Positions 1-10,592 of a stretch of DNA of 64,000 bases are shown piece by piece. The notes below the pieces were generated by a model. It saw only the letters and a program-made list of their open reading frames with translations, did not search any database and was not told the origin of the DNA. How positions within the stretch are numbered: position 1 is the stretch's first letter; every line of letters begins with the position of its first letter. The position numbers and the translations under genes are program-made. This DNA is from Melastoma dodecandrum (Eukaryota > Streptophyta > Magnoliopsida > Myrtales > Melastomataceae), in NCBI GenBank assembly GCA_029817715.1, contig JARUPY010000539.1, positions 2,765,501-2,829,500 of the forward strand, read 5' to 3'.

Positions 1-1200
1 CTTGGAATCTCATCTTGAAAATAGTTAGAAACAAATGAAATCCCGTGAAGTACGAGAATAAGCAAATGACACTCATGCATGTCTTTTTTTAACTAAAATT
101 GTTCCCGAGCGAGAACAGGAGAACGGATTTTGACTTCACTCATGATTCACTCTTGTTTCTAGAAGCTATCTCGGTCGAATTTCAAAACTCTTTTGACTTA
201 GATGCTCATGTGCCGGTCAAATGAATTATTGCCTAATTGAAATGTGGTTCAAAAATGAGTTTAAGGATTTCATCAAAAGTTGTAGAGATTTCACCGTCCG
301 AGCAAATTCTCCATTTTTTCAGATAGTAGGCCAGTCGAGGCGTTCCAAATGGCTCATGCGGTTCTTCGGGAATTTTTTATTTTTTGGAATAACACCTTTG
401 CTCTTGCGACCATCTATGTTGGCCCTGGTGTTTTAATTTTACTCTTTTGTTTTGCGCTTTGCTTTTGAAGACTTCAGTCTTTGCGCTAATTTTGCTTTTT
501 TCTTTGTCAACGTGCGGGATATGCCCCGCATTTATTGAAAATATTTCGAGGAGTTTTTTGGGAACTTTCTGAGTTGATGAAGATGTTTTGTCCTTAGGAA
601 CAACTCGACTGGCTCACAAATCTGTTGATGGTGCCTCTTTGCTCGGACCTTGAGGAAGTGTCATCTCTACATTTTGCCACTTCTGGCTTTACGAGATTTC
701 CGGCAACTTTGATGCGAGGTGATCTGCAGTCTCAGTGAGAGTGACGAATACAGAAACTTTGGTTCTGAGGCAGACAATAATTGACGTGTTTAGGGTAGAG
801 AAATAAAAAGAAGGTTTAATCTCATCCCGGTTTGAGCATCTTTCGTCAAAGGATCCTTCATCCGTCCAGACGCTTTTATAGGAAATTTTCACGGTGTTTG
901 CACTCGTCTCTCGGGGGTGAGTGTTTGGGAATGGGCTTGCATTCACCAATTCTCGCCCAGAAACATTTGTTATTGTGAAAATCGATGGTTAAATGCAAAT
1001 GGCACACCGATGTTTAAGAAATGGGTACCTTTGGTTGACCTGTTAGGAGATACTTTACCAAAACAGTGCCCATGCATGTACGTTCGTGTCAGAAGTCGTG
1101 TCTTTGTCCTCATGTGGCCGTCCTTGATGATGACAAAGGCAATTTCGAAGCTTTGGTTCGAAATTTTTCCACCCAACCGCCCGCGCCTTTGTTCGTGATA
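1..1200. other. Non-coding flank, no supported gene
   Basis: No protein of a recognised family can be read on either strand. The stretch is probably decayed 3' flank of the minus-strand Ty3/gypsy remnant further right, because related repeat boxes begin near position 1167. The longest open frames (about 90 codons) overlap on opposite strands and look random. Confidence 0.5.
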
Positions 1201-1674
1201 TAGGGTGCTCATGTACCTACAAACGCCAAAAGGGCGGACTCAAGTTAGCTCATGTAACTTGTTCCGATAAGAAAGTATTAAAATTGGATTAATACTCCCT
1301 TTCATGTTGTTTCGTCAGTGCGTCTTCGTCCGATGGAATTGAAGCATTAACGAAACTGCAACAAGACTTTGGCTCGAAGCTTTGCCACCCTGCCACCCTC
1401 GCCTTTGCCATAGGAGTTTTGTACCATTCGTGTGAGGAGCTCTTGTACCTGCCCACGAGACAAAAGACGTAAACGAAATAAGCTCATGTAATTCCATTTA
1501 ATGTGGTGAAGAGAGTGTTAATTATGTAATTCTCCATTTTCATGTATGTCAGCATTCCTTGCCCCAGTTTACTCCGTGGGGATAGGTAGAAGTTTGCTGA
1601 TGACGTTCATTCCGAAGCTCCAGCTCGAAACCTTGACACCATTTAGGTGTAATAGCGTCGGAGAGCATCTGCCT

Positions 1675-2110
1675 TCATGGTTGTGGCAGTTCTCCTTCGT
1701 CCATCTTTGTTAGGACAGTTGTTCCTCCAGAGAAGGCGTGTTTGACAACGAACGGTCCTTCATAGTTTGGAGTGAATTTTCCCCTGGGGTCTTTGGCATT
1801 TGGCAGAATTCGCTTGAGAACGAGGTCCCCAGGTCTGTATCTAACTGGTTTGACCTTCTTGTTGAAAGCTCTGGACATGCGTTGTTGATAGCATTGCATA
1901 TGATGAGCTGCAGTGAGTCGTTTCTCGTCGATGAAGTCGAAATGAGCAAGCTGATGTGTAGCCTTCTCTTCTTCCGTCATGTCGCTTTGGGATGCGATCC
2001 TGAGAGTCGGTAGTTTGACTTCTACTGGAATGACTGCTTGGGTGTCGTAGACGAGTTCAAAGGGGGTTGCCCCAGTTGACTCTATGAGGATTTCATGTGT
2101 GTCGATTTGT
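1675..2110 (-). pseudogene. Ty3/gypsy integrase C-terminal remnant, copy A
   Basis: Minus-strand translation gives the conserved end of plant gypsy polyproteins. It reads STGATPFELVYDTQAVIPVE near 2075-2010, then a basic helix-rich stretch, then RPGDLVLKRILPN and a GPFVV motif near 1780-1720. These are the integrase C-terminal (GPY/F-like) region that follows the DDE catalytic core. Reading frame is preserved over about 145 codons, with no stop between PKQIDTHEI and the end, but the catalytic core, RT and RNase H are absent. No methionine start belongs to it; it is a fragment of a polyprotein. Confidence 0.8.
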
Positions 2111-2945
2111 TTTGGAGCTTTGGCTCTAAAGTTTGTGGTTTGTGTTCATTGTCTGCGTATGATGTTCATGTACCTACGAGACAAGTATGGAGAATAAAAT
2201 AAGTAAGCTCGTGCAACTTATCTTCTTTTGTAAAGAAAGTATTGGTTTCGAAACGAATACTCCCTTTTGTGTAATTCGTTGTTCTGTTGATAACGAAACT
2301 TGTTTCGAAACTTTGGTTGTCATGATAGGATGTTGTTGTACCTACACATGACAAGAATAAGAACAAGCGAGCTCATGTGACTTGTTTTTGCAGATAAGTA
2401 TTGATTAGGGAACGAATACTCCCGTTTCATATGTGTCGCTGTTTTAAAAATGAAGGTCGTCTCGGAGCTTTGGCTCGAGATTGTTTCGAGACTTTAACAA
2501 TTGTTCTTTGCCCCAGTTCTTGATATTGGAAAGGGTTTGCCAATTAGGGTCGTTTTGAAGCCCCAGTTCGATTGCCTGTGTTCTTTGCCCCAGTTCAAGG
2601 GATCAAAAAAAAGTTTGGCAGGGAAGGTCATATCGACGCCCCGGTTCGAAACTTATTGATTGCTTTAATTTTCTGTCTAGGACCGCTCATGTACCTATAA
2701 GACAAATACGAAAGAACAAGTAAGCATGTGTAACTTGTTATTTATAGATAAATTATTGATCTTGGAATGAATACTCCCTTCATGCGTGTCATTGTTTTGA
2801 CAACGAAGGCTATTTCGACACTTTGGTTCGAAACTTTTCCACCCTACCACCCTCGCCTTTGTCGTTCACTAGGATGTTCATGTATCCCCTTTCATGTTAT
2901 TTGTTGTTTTGTCAACTAAGAGTTATCCAAGACTGCTCAAGCTCG

Positions 2946-3153
2946 TCCCAGGATAGCTTGTAGATATACCCCAGGATCGCTTGGAGATATGTCCAGAATC
3001 AATCGGAGATTTGCCCCAGGATCGGTTTGAGATATACCCCAGGATCGCTCGAAGATTTGTCCATGATTACTCCGAGAATTGCCCCAGGATTGTTCGAAGA
3101 TCTGTCACATGATGGCTTGGAGATTTGCCCCAGGATCACATGGAGATTTGCGC
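2946..3153. repeat. Minisatellite, ~9 copies of a 22-23 bp unit
   Basis: The unit is close to CCCCAGGATCGCTTGGAGAT. Its CCA anchor falls at about 2948, 2971, 2993, 3016, 3039, 3061, 3084, 3106 and 3129, so the period alternates 22 and 23 bp. Pairs of units give a 45-bp, 15-codon period that stays open on the minus strand. It lies inside the larger degenerate repeat region of the gypsy remnant. Confidence 0.85.
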
Positions 3154-3599
3154 CGGATTGTTCTCGTGTCGTCGTCGTCGTTGTTTTGCCAACGAAAGCT
3201 GTTTCGAAAATTCGACTCGAAACTTTTCCACCCTGCCACCCTCGCCTTCGTCGTCTGCTTAGGATGTTCATGGACCTATGAGACAAGCCGAAGGGCAAAA
3301 CAAGTAAGCTCATGTAACGTGTTCTGCAGAGAAAGTATTAGTTGAGGAACGAATACTCCCTTTCATGTAGATCGTCGTTTTGTTGACAACAAAGGATATT
3401 TTGATGCTTTGGCTCAAAACTGTTTCAAGGCTTTGGCTCGAAACTTTACCACCCTGCCACCCACGCCTTCGTCAACATGTGACAAGGGCTAAAATAAGTG
3501 AGCTCATGTAACTTATTTTCACAAATAGGGAAGTATTAATCAAAGAACGAATACTCCCTTTCATGTGATTGTAGCGTCGAAGAACGCCTACGTCAATTG

Positions 3600-3990
3600 A
3601 TTATGACAGTTCTCTTCGTTAAGATGATTGATCTTCGGTTGAATGTCGTGAATGTGCAAAGTTGATAGAGTCATGTGGTGGGCTTGGGTGGGGATTGGCC
3701 ACTCGTGTAGTGGGCCGACGTACTTGTTTTTCGTCAATGAGTGATGCGATGACTGACCTTCTTCTCTTTTCTTTGGTGAGAGTCGATGGTTGACTACTGT
3801 CGGGATGACCGCTTGGATGCCGTAGGGAATTCAAAGAGAATTGCCCCAGTCGAAGTATGTATCGTCGTTTGGTAGACATAATGTTCTTTGGCATTGGTAA
3901 GCCGTTGTCTGAGCCCCAGAAGAGTCGTCTTGTACCTGCGAGGTAAAATGGATGCCTTGGTGTTAGCAATTTAAATATCGGTAAGTTCAT
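3600..3990 (-). pseudogene. Ty3/gypsy integrase remnant, copy B (more decayed)
   Basis: At nucleotide level 3700-3870 parallels copy A (1,900-2,080). On the minus strand both show an ACTGGGGCAA block, then CTTTGAA, then a CCAAGC(A/G)GTCAT block, and both run into a segment coding SLIDEKQ/FIDEKR. In copy B the frame is broken by indels, so the protein motif is visible only in pieces. The sequence just left of it (3565-3600) also resembles the sequence left of copy A (1645-1690). This supports a duplication of integrase plus flank rather than two independent insertions. Confidence 0.6.
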
Positions 3991-4504
3991 CATGTATGTT
4001 TTGAACTGTTGGAAGGCAAATAGAGCGAATGAGAGTTTCTAATGTCAATTGCTCTATGTGTTCGCCGTCGCTTGAAGAATCTGGTCCATGTTCATGTTTT
4101 TGTAGTTGGGATGCCGTGGATCCGGCATTCGTCAAGTTCTTGTTGTCGGAGAAATGATGAGGTTGAATGAAGTGTTCATATTTGGGGGTTAAATGCTCGC
4201 AGATGTCTTGATCTCGCGATGCCGTTGTGAATGATGGGGTTTGCCCCTTGTGTTGGATTGTGTTGTTGAGTTGTAAGCTGGGGAATTGCCCGTGTTTGGA
4301 ATGATGTTTATGTTGGTGCCGAAGTTGTGGCGACTGATGACGTAGTGAAATCCCTTCTGTTTCTTTGGAGCGGTTGTCGGATCAGTAGGGGCGTGATGAC
4401 CCCAGTGTGTCCGATTGTAGCATGTCCGTGAACGGCTCGATGGGCTCGTCATTAGCTCTGATGTTGACTGCGGTTGGCTGGTGAGCTGTAACCTCCTTGG
4501 GGTT

Positions 4505-4720
4505 TTCATGTTGTTGTAGATTCGACTTTGAACTTTGGTAGCCGTTGGGTGATCTTTGGTGTTCGTGCTTGGCTTTGTACTTTGGTAGCCGTTGATGACT
4601 TTGGGCTCATGTCGTTTGACGCACGGCTTTGAACCTTGGTAGCCGTAATGGAAACTTTGGTCTTCATGTTGTTAGATGTTCGACTTTGGGCTTTGGTAGT
4701 CGTCGATAAATCCTTGGCAT
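4505..4720. repeat. Short tandem repeat, ~50-57 bp unit, 4-5 copies
   Basis: The core ACTTTGGTAGCCGTTG recurs near 4534, 4581, 4635 and 4692, each preceded by a TTCGACTTTG/GGCTTTG-like lead. On the minus strand the units read as an imperfect 17-19 residue Ser/Thr/Lys-rich repeat (core TATKVQSRASND). It may be a decayed piece of a gag or leader region of the gypsy remnant; no function is claimed. Confidence 0.6.
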
Positions 4721-4759
4721 TCTTATGCTTGTAGATTTGTAATGTCATGCTTTGTCCCT

Positions 4760-5470
4760 ACTCCTGTTCGAGGAGTCATGTTGGATAATTAAACCTCGGA
4801 AGGAAAATAGAGAGAATGTTTGGATTAGTTTCATGCAACAATGTAATCGATGCATGATAAATTTGTGATGATACTTAATCGCATTCGTATGTGCAGAAAA
4901 GTATGCAATGTAACTACAATTGTAAATGAGACGTAGTGATGCAATGGAGCAATTACTGTGAATGACATGATAATGTAACTACTGCAATCAAACAGACACT
5001 CCTGTATTCATGCGAATGTATGAATGCATTAAGCAGTAAAATAGGTAAGGATATGATAAATGAAGGTTGTTGAAACCCATTGCAATAAACTCCACCCAAC
5101 TGCAAAACGAGCAACGTTATTTTTACAGTTATAGCAGACAAAGCGTACCTGACACCTGTCCCTGCACATGTAGCAGTCACTTAATAACAGACAAATGCAC
5201 GTGCGGCGTCTGGTACCTGTAGTGAGCAAACAATTCTAGACTCTCGGATGAAGGCTTCTAAACCTCCCTCGGACTAAGGGAGGCGGGTCCCGGTCCATAG
5301 CCTACAAGCCGCAGGAAGCAGCGAGGCCGTGCCTTTCGGTGACCCCCTAAAGATCCTAGTCCCGGGTATAGGGACTTACCTAGAAATGCCTAGTAAGCAA
5401 TAAACAAACACATCCATGAGAGCAAACAAAAGGCACCGAGCCAAGCAAGTACATGCGCAAACAAGAACTC
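4760..5470. other. Non-coding, part of gypsy leader?
   Basis: No gene supported. The stretch lies between the minisatellite region and the hairpin/primer-binding sequence, so in minus orientation it would be the leader or 5' internal part of the decayed gypsy element. Confidence 0.4.
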
Positions 5471-5471
5471 C

Positions 5472-5526
5472 CTTCCGCATGTGGATTAAAATGTAAGAGT
5501 GTTCGAAAAGAATCCACATGCGGAAG
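5472..5526 (-). other. Perfect 16-bp inverted repeat (hairpin) beside PBS
   Basis: CTTCCGCATGTGGATT at 5472-5487 is matched exactly by its reverse complement at 5511-5526, with a 23-nt loop. In the minus orientation of the gypsy remnant the stem begins immediately downstream of the primer-binding sequence. Stems in this position of retroelement leaders can act in dimerisation or packaging, but here that is inference. Confidence 0.75.
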
Positions 5527-5544
5527 TCCCCAGCGGAGTCGCCA
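5526..5544 (-). promoter_or_regulatory. Primer-binding-site-like sequence of a Ty3/gypsy element
   Basis: The minus strand reads TGGCGACTCCGCTGGGGAC. From memory this string recurs directly after the 5' LTR in plant Ty3/gypsy elements of the Tat/Ogre group (tRNA-Arg type PBS). It agrees in orientation with both integrase remnants to its left. If correct, the 5' LTR lies to the right of 5545. An 11-mer CGGAGTCGCCA of the PBS also recurs at 5657-5667. Confidence 0.55.
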
Positions 5545-6750
5545 TCCGGGATGTACGCGCGCCTTCCGGCCTAGCACGCGCGCGGGCGCTAGTCCCTCAT
5601 CCAAAAATGGCTCCGTTTGTAAAAATGTATTGTTGTTTAACCTAGGTAAACAATTACGGAGTCGCCACCGACTTTTATTTTAAAACTGGTCTAAGTCGGA
5701 AAACCAAAGTAGGATTCGGGGATCCTTGATTACTAACTCTTATATTAAACATGCGAAAATGTGGCGTTTGCTCCAAAAGTTTACTTTTGATTAACGGGTG
5801 CTGGACCCGATCCGGGCATGACTCCGGACTTATGTCAATGTTTTACGGGCGTTGGACCCGATTCGGGCCTTTTGGGCCCGAACTCATGTGTGTTGGTTTA
5901 GCAAACAACATGCGACAATAAAACCCTAAAGCCTAACAACATGCACCGCAACCACAGATCAAGTATTTAGATCAAAGGGAGCGGGGAATGGTGATGATCG
6001 TAGACCTATGCACTTGGGGCCACGACCCGTTATATGTGAAAATTAAGAAAATCGGGAGGCTTGCACCTCCCTCATGTACCTGAGGCTCGCCGGGATGGAT
6101 TTACATCGGCTGAGCTCGTCAGTTGGGGCCGCTTTCGAGACATGCTTCCACAATGGGTTTTCCAGTGCGCCTCCTGTCTTCGAGCTTTATCTTCTTAAAT
6201 CTTCGAGGTCGCTTTGTCGAATACTCGAAATAGTGGTTGATTTTTCATGTAAATTAAATAAATGAAACTTGGGGTTAGAATGTAAAAATAAATAATCTAA
6301 TGAATTAAAATTAACTAAATCAAAATAAATGTTGAAGAGTGCTCCTTGGGCGTATGTTGTTTAAGTCAGTCAGATTTTTTTTGAAAAAAATAATAATGAT
6401 AATAATAATAATGCATACAATATTCAATAAAGTAAAATTCATAAACTTTGGTTATTTTTTAAAAGAATGAAAAAAGATACGTAAATGCAACATTTTAATG
6501 AGATGAGTCAAACTGAGTGTTTTGAAAATCAGATCTGACATTCAAATAAACATTGCAAACAACTAAAAAAAAGTACAAATAATGAAGAAATTCACAAACT
6601 CGATTATGCATCAGACAGAAATAAAATCAATTTTAGATTTATTTACAAACCTGGATGGGATCCAGCTTCTCGAAAATCAACGTTGTCCCCACTTCCAACG
6701 AATTGAGAGGGCTGCTGCCATGGTGCCCTTGTCTTCACGCCAGGCCCGGT
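5545..6750. other. Probable decayed LTR and non-coding DNA
   Basis: By position this would include the 5' LTR of the minus-strand gypsy remnant. I could not find its right border or a matching 3' LTR in the window. The part beyond about 6240 is very AT-rich with a short (TAA)n run near 6395-6412. No coding region is supported. Confidence 0.35.
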
Positions 6751-6754
6751 CGTA

Positions 6755-7640
6755 ACTTTGACGTGGGGGAAGGGTGCTGAGTTTTGGCGAGTAGGGAGGC
6801 TGCGGTTGCGGCTGCGTTGGGCCCATCGTGTAGGGCGACTGCGACTGGATCGCGGCTGGTTTTGGAAAATGTCGGGGAAGGCGAGTTCGCCACCGCCGAG
6901 CCTGAAGACGCCGGAGAGAAGGAGACGGCCGCTACTGGAGAATGGGTATACTGTTGCGAGATCTGGAAGATCCGGGGGAGGTGGAGGCTGTCACCGTGGG
7001 CTCTGAGGATGTCAGGGGAGCGGTAGTCCTGCCGCCGTCGACCGTGGGTCGCTGTTGCAGGGCTCGGGAGCGCCGGAGAGAATGCTGGCTACCGCCGTCG
7101 CAAGATCCGGTAATGCCGAGGAGGAGTGGGGGACTGCCTCCGTGAGCTCGAAGGCGCCGGGGAGCAGAGGAGGGAGGCAGGTCTTCGTCACTAGATCTGG
7201 AGGATGTAGGCTGGCTGGGGTTTGCTGAAGCTGCCTGGAGCTGCTGGGATTAGAGGCTGTCGAATCTAAGGTGGGTTGCGGAGATGCCGGCCGGAAACCT
7301 CCACTGTTGGAAGACCGCTGCAGGCCCTGGGGATTCCGGAGGGAAGCTGAGAAGTTTGGGGAGACATGGGTCGCCATGGGCTTGCTGTTGCCGGGGTTGA
7401 GGACGCCGGGGAAAGCCGCGATCTCAAATTTGTTGTTGCTTTGGAAGAACATGATCGTCTCTTGCTGGGATTGCCAGGAGGATGGTTGCTGTTGCTGCCT
7501 GTTCTGAAGACGCTCGGGAACTACGGAAATCAGGAGGATTTGGGGACATCGTCGCAGGACTCGGGAATGTCGGAGAGGCTGGGTTGCCGCCACTGCCGAT
7601 TCTGGAGACACCGTGGAGACAGGTTGCTGTCAAGAGGGAT
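6755..7640. repeat. GC-rich degenerate repeat region
   Basis: A GC-rich block (unlike its AT-rich flanks) is built from imperfect recurrences of GACGCCGGGGAGA / GGCTCGAGGATGCCGG-like words interleaved with TTGCTGTTGCCGG-like words. It is open over 199 codons on the minus strand and in pieces on the plus strand. All frames are low-complexity (Ser/Pro/Gln/Leu or Gly/Arg rich) with no recognisable domain, so I read it as repetitive DNA rather than a gene. Confidence 0.5.
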
Positions 7641-8870
7641 CAATAAACTAATTTTGCTTCGTTCAGCCTGCACACTAAAAAAAAAACGACATCAAAAGAA
7701 AAGGGATGCCTCCCTTGACGCCCATGTGGGTCACGGAAAGCTTAGACGTCTAATTCTATCAGGAGAAGAACTAGTGATTGGCCTAGTATAAAAGAATGCG
7801 GAAGACGATCACGGCTCCATGATGTTGAGGTATTCCGATCTCCTTGGTGGGCGAGGAGTCATACATGCTAACACTCCGTTTCCAGAGTTCGCGCAACCTT
7901 AGAACCTCAGAGTTGCACGTCTGGATTGGTGAAGGGGGGTTTCCATGTCCTTGGCATGGACCTACCTTGATTGAATGATGGCGAGGACGCAGCAGGGAGA
8001 ATCAGAGACTTATGTTTATCTGATGGAGCCGTTTCGTTCTCTCTGAAGGTAAGTGATGTCCTCCCTTTTTTTCTGTCTGTCTCTCCTGTTTGTAGATCCC
8101 CCCCCCTTTTTCAGAGAGCTCGTAGAGAGTAAAGGATGGTCTCCCCAAAGATCTCGGTCGGCTGTGGACGTGGGTCTGGTTGGTTTGTTGGGATTTTTTG
8201 TTGCTATTGTTATCAGGAATGTCGGGAGACAATTTGATAATTGTCGATGATTGTGGGATCTTAATTTCCAACTGACAGTGAGCATTCCGAAATCCACGGG
8301 GAATTTTCTGAAGAGGTCTTCTTCGAATATGTTCATTTGAAGATTTTCTCCATCTCTAACCAAGTAGCTAGTTGCTGACGTGGGTCTTTTAGGATTGAAC
8401 TAACGTGGACCTTGTCGTCAAGATGTTGTGACTTAATGAGCCAAAATGAGGAGTGTTCAGCTGATAAGGTGTTACTGTCGAATTGTAGCCACCCTCCGCT
8501 TGAAATGTTAATGCGAATGGCGTTTGCGGAAAGTATTGTCGGCCTTGGCGAATACGCTGACCAGTGCAGCCAAAAGATTCGGAGGGCAAGGAAAGCATTA
8601 ACACCAAGTGTGTCACAACTCCATCCCTTCAAATTCTTCCGCGGTTCGAATGGCGAGCATGAGGACATCCACAAAGGAATCGGGCTTCCACTGCCTCAAA
8701 ATGAGAGCTGAGTTTGCCATCCTAAGAAACAGATATTTGCCTCTTCACTTTATCTAGTTGCTCTTCATCAAGCCGAAGTAGTGATCCCTTCTTTTTACGT
8801 ATTCGACTTTTGAAGTCTCCTCCCATGGCATATTTGAGCTATAATATCATATCTTCCATGCTGTAATCCC
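7640..8870. other. No supported gene
   Basis: Open frames up to 115 codons occur on the minus strand (8016-8363, 8333-8674) but none resembles a known family and they lack splice-consistent partners. The segment ends where the copia reverse transcriptase begins abruptly near 8870. Confidence 0.4.
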
Positions 8871-8872
8871 AT

Positions 8873-10533
8873 TTGGGGTATTTACATGCGGCATATGCCG
8901 AGGAAGTAGCATATGCTTTGGTGTGTGCAAATGAGGTGGAGGCTGATGAGCCACGTACCTATCAAAAAGCTATGAGTGGATCACATGCTAATCTATGGAG
9001 AAATGCTATGACCGAAGAAATTGAGTCTCTTCTGAAGAACAACACGTGGGATTTGGTGATACTTCCTAAAGGAAGAAAGGCTATTGGGTGTAAGTGGATT
9101 TTCAAGGTGAAGGATTCAGATACAGTGGAGGCTCGAAAGTTTAAAGCGCGGTTAATAGCAAGGGGTTTTAGTCAGAAGGAGAGAATCGACTTTAACGAGG
9201 TATTTTCTCCAGTTGTTCGACTATTCATATTCTACTAGCTCTTTCTTCTTTACATGATTTGGAGCTTCATCAAATGGATGTAAAAACTGTATTTCTTCAT
9301 GGAGAACTTGAAGAAGAAATTTACATGGAGCAACCAGAAGGCTTCAAAGTATAAGGGAAGGAGGATCGCGTGTGCTGATTACGAAAGTCCTTGTATGGTT
9401 TGAAGCAATCACCAAGATATTAGTATCGAAGATTTGATGCATTTACATCATCTCATGGATTTGTTCGAAGTAAGCATGACGGTTGTGTGTATGTGAAGAG
9501 ATTAGCGGATGATTCTTATATCTATCTGTTGCTATATGTTGACGATATGTTAATTGCGGCAAGAGAAGTTACGGAGGTAAAGAGGATCAAGAAAGTCCTA
9601 AGTTCCGAATTTGAAATGAAAGTCTTAGGTGAAGCGAAGAAAATTCTCGGATTAGAAATTCAAAGGAATAAAAGTGAGAAGACACTTTTCTTGAGCCAAT
9701 CAACTTATGTCAAGAAAGTGCTTGATCGATTTGGAATGATCGATGCGAAACCAATTTCTACTCCCTTGGCGAGTCAGTTCCAAATTTCTTCGCGAGATCG
9801 ACCAGCTTCAGACGAAGAGCAAATTTATATGGAAAAGATTCCATATGCGAGAGCTGTGGGTAGCATCATGTACGCTATAGTATGTTCTCGGCCAGATATT
9901 GCTCATGCAGTGAGTGTGGTTAGCCGATACGTGGCTAATCCCGGGAAGTCGCTCTGGAAGGCGGTCAAATGGATCTTGAGGTATCTTCGAGGTACGATTG
10001 ATGTAGGAATATTATATAGTAAGGGTGGTTAATTAATCGAAAATTCCGATTCTGATTATGTCGGAGATTCAGACAAGAGAAGGTCTTTGAGTGGCTACAT
10101 CTTCATATTTGCGGGTGGTCCGGTGTCGTGGAAGGCTACGCTACAACCTATGGTTGCATTATCCACGACGGAAGCAGAATATATGGCACTTGCTGGAGGT
10201 GTGAAGGAGGCGCTGTGGTTGCGAGGATTAATGGAAGATCTTGGATCTTTTCAGGATAATCAAGTCATACACTGTGATAGCCAAAGTGCAATTCATTTGA
10301 CTACAAATCAAGTGTTTCATAAACGCACGAAGCATATTGACGTATATTTACATTTTATTCGAGAGGTTATCGAAGATGGAGAGGTCCGAGTTGAGAAGAT
10401 TTCTACAATGGAAAATCCGGCGGATATGTTGACCAAGTCATTACCCTTACCCAAATTCACACATTGTTTGGATTTGGTGAGCATCGTTAAGAGGGATATG
10501 CTCGTGATCGGTACGCCCGATCGAGGATCGTAA
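8873..10533 (+). pseudogene. Ty1/copia pol remnant (reverse transcriptase-RNase H)
   Basis: The 5' part reads EEIESLLKNNTWDLV and GCKWIFKVK (start of copia RT). A frameshifted middle part (about 9,230-9,480) still reads as QMDVKT..LHGELEEEIYMEQPEGF, KSLYGLKQSPR. From 9487 the frame is open again, with the intact catalytic box LLLYVDDMLIAA and a GSIMYA..CSRPDIA motif. RNase H follows with STTEAEYMAL, HCDSQSAIHLTTN, RTKHIDV and NPADMLTKSLP. Gag, protease and integrase are missing, so the element is 5'-truncated at about 8870. A frameshift near 9225 and several stops in 9340-9420 make it inactive. Architecture and motif spelling fit the Tork/Tnt1-like side of copia (inference). Confidence 0.9.
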
Positions 10534-10592
10534 GTCAGGATCTTGAGGAGGTTTTTTCTTAAGGCTGACTAGAAGAGTGGATAAACACTCGT

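Larger units (their letters stand above)
1205..3570. repeat. Degenerate interspersed/tandem repeat, ~200-240 bp unit
   Basis: A composite motif recurs in imperfect copies. Box a, around CATGTACCTACGAGACAA, is seen near 1209, 1438, 2166, 2338, 2686 and 3265. Box b is around AAGCTCATGTAACTTGTT. Box c is around GAACGAATACTCCCTTTCAT, near 1289, 2263, 2417, 2769, 3350 and 3550. Box d is around CCACCCTGCCACCCTCGCC, near 1384, 2840, 3228 and 3450. Spacing suggests a unit of roughly 170-240 bp with losses. The array flanks integrase remnants on both sides, so it is best read as a non-coding part of a Ty3/gypsy element that amplified and then decayed. Confidence 0.6.

Noticed and set aside
7012..7611. 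199-codon minus-strand ORF as a gene
   Set aside because: Low-complexity Ser/Pro/Gln sequence arising from degenerate GC-rich repeats; no domain, no splice structure, overlapping frames on the other strand.
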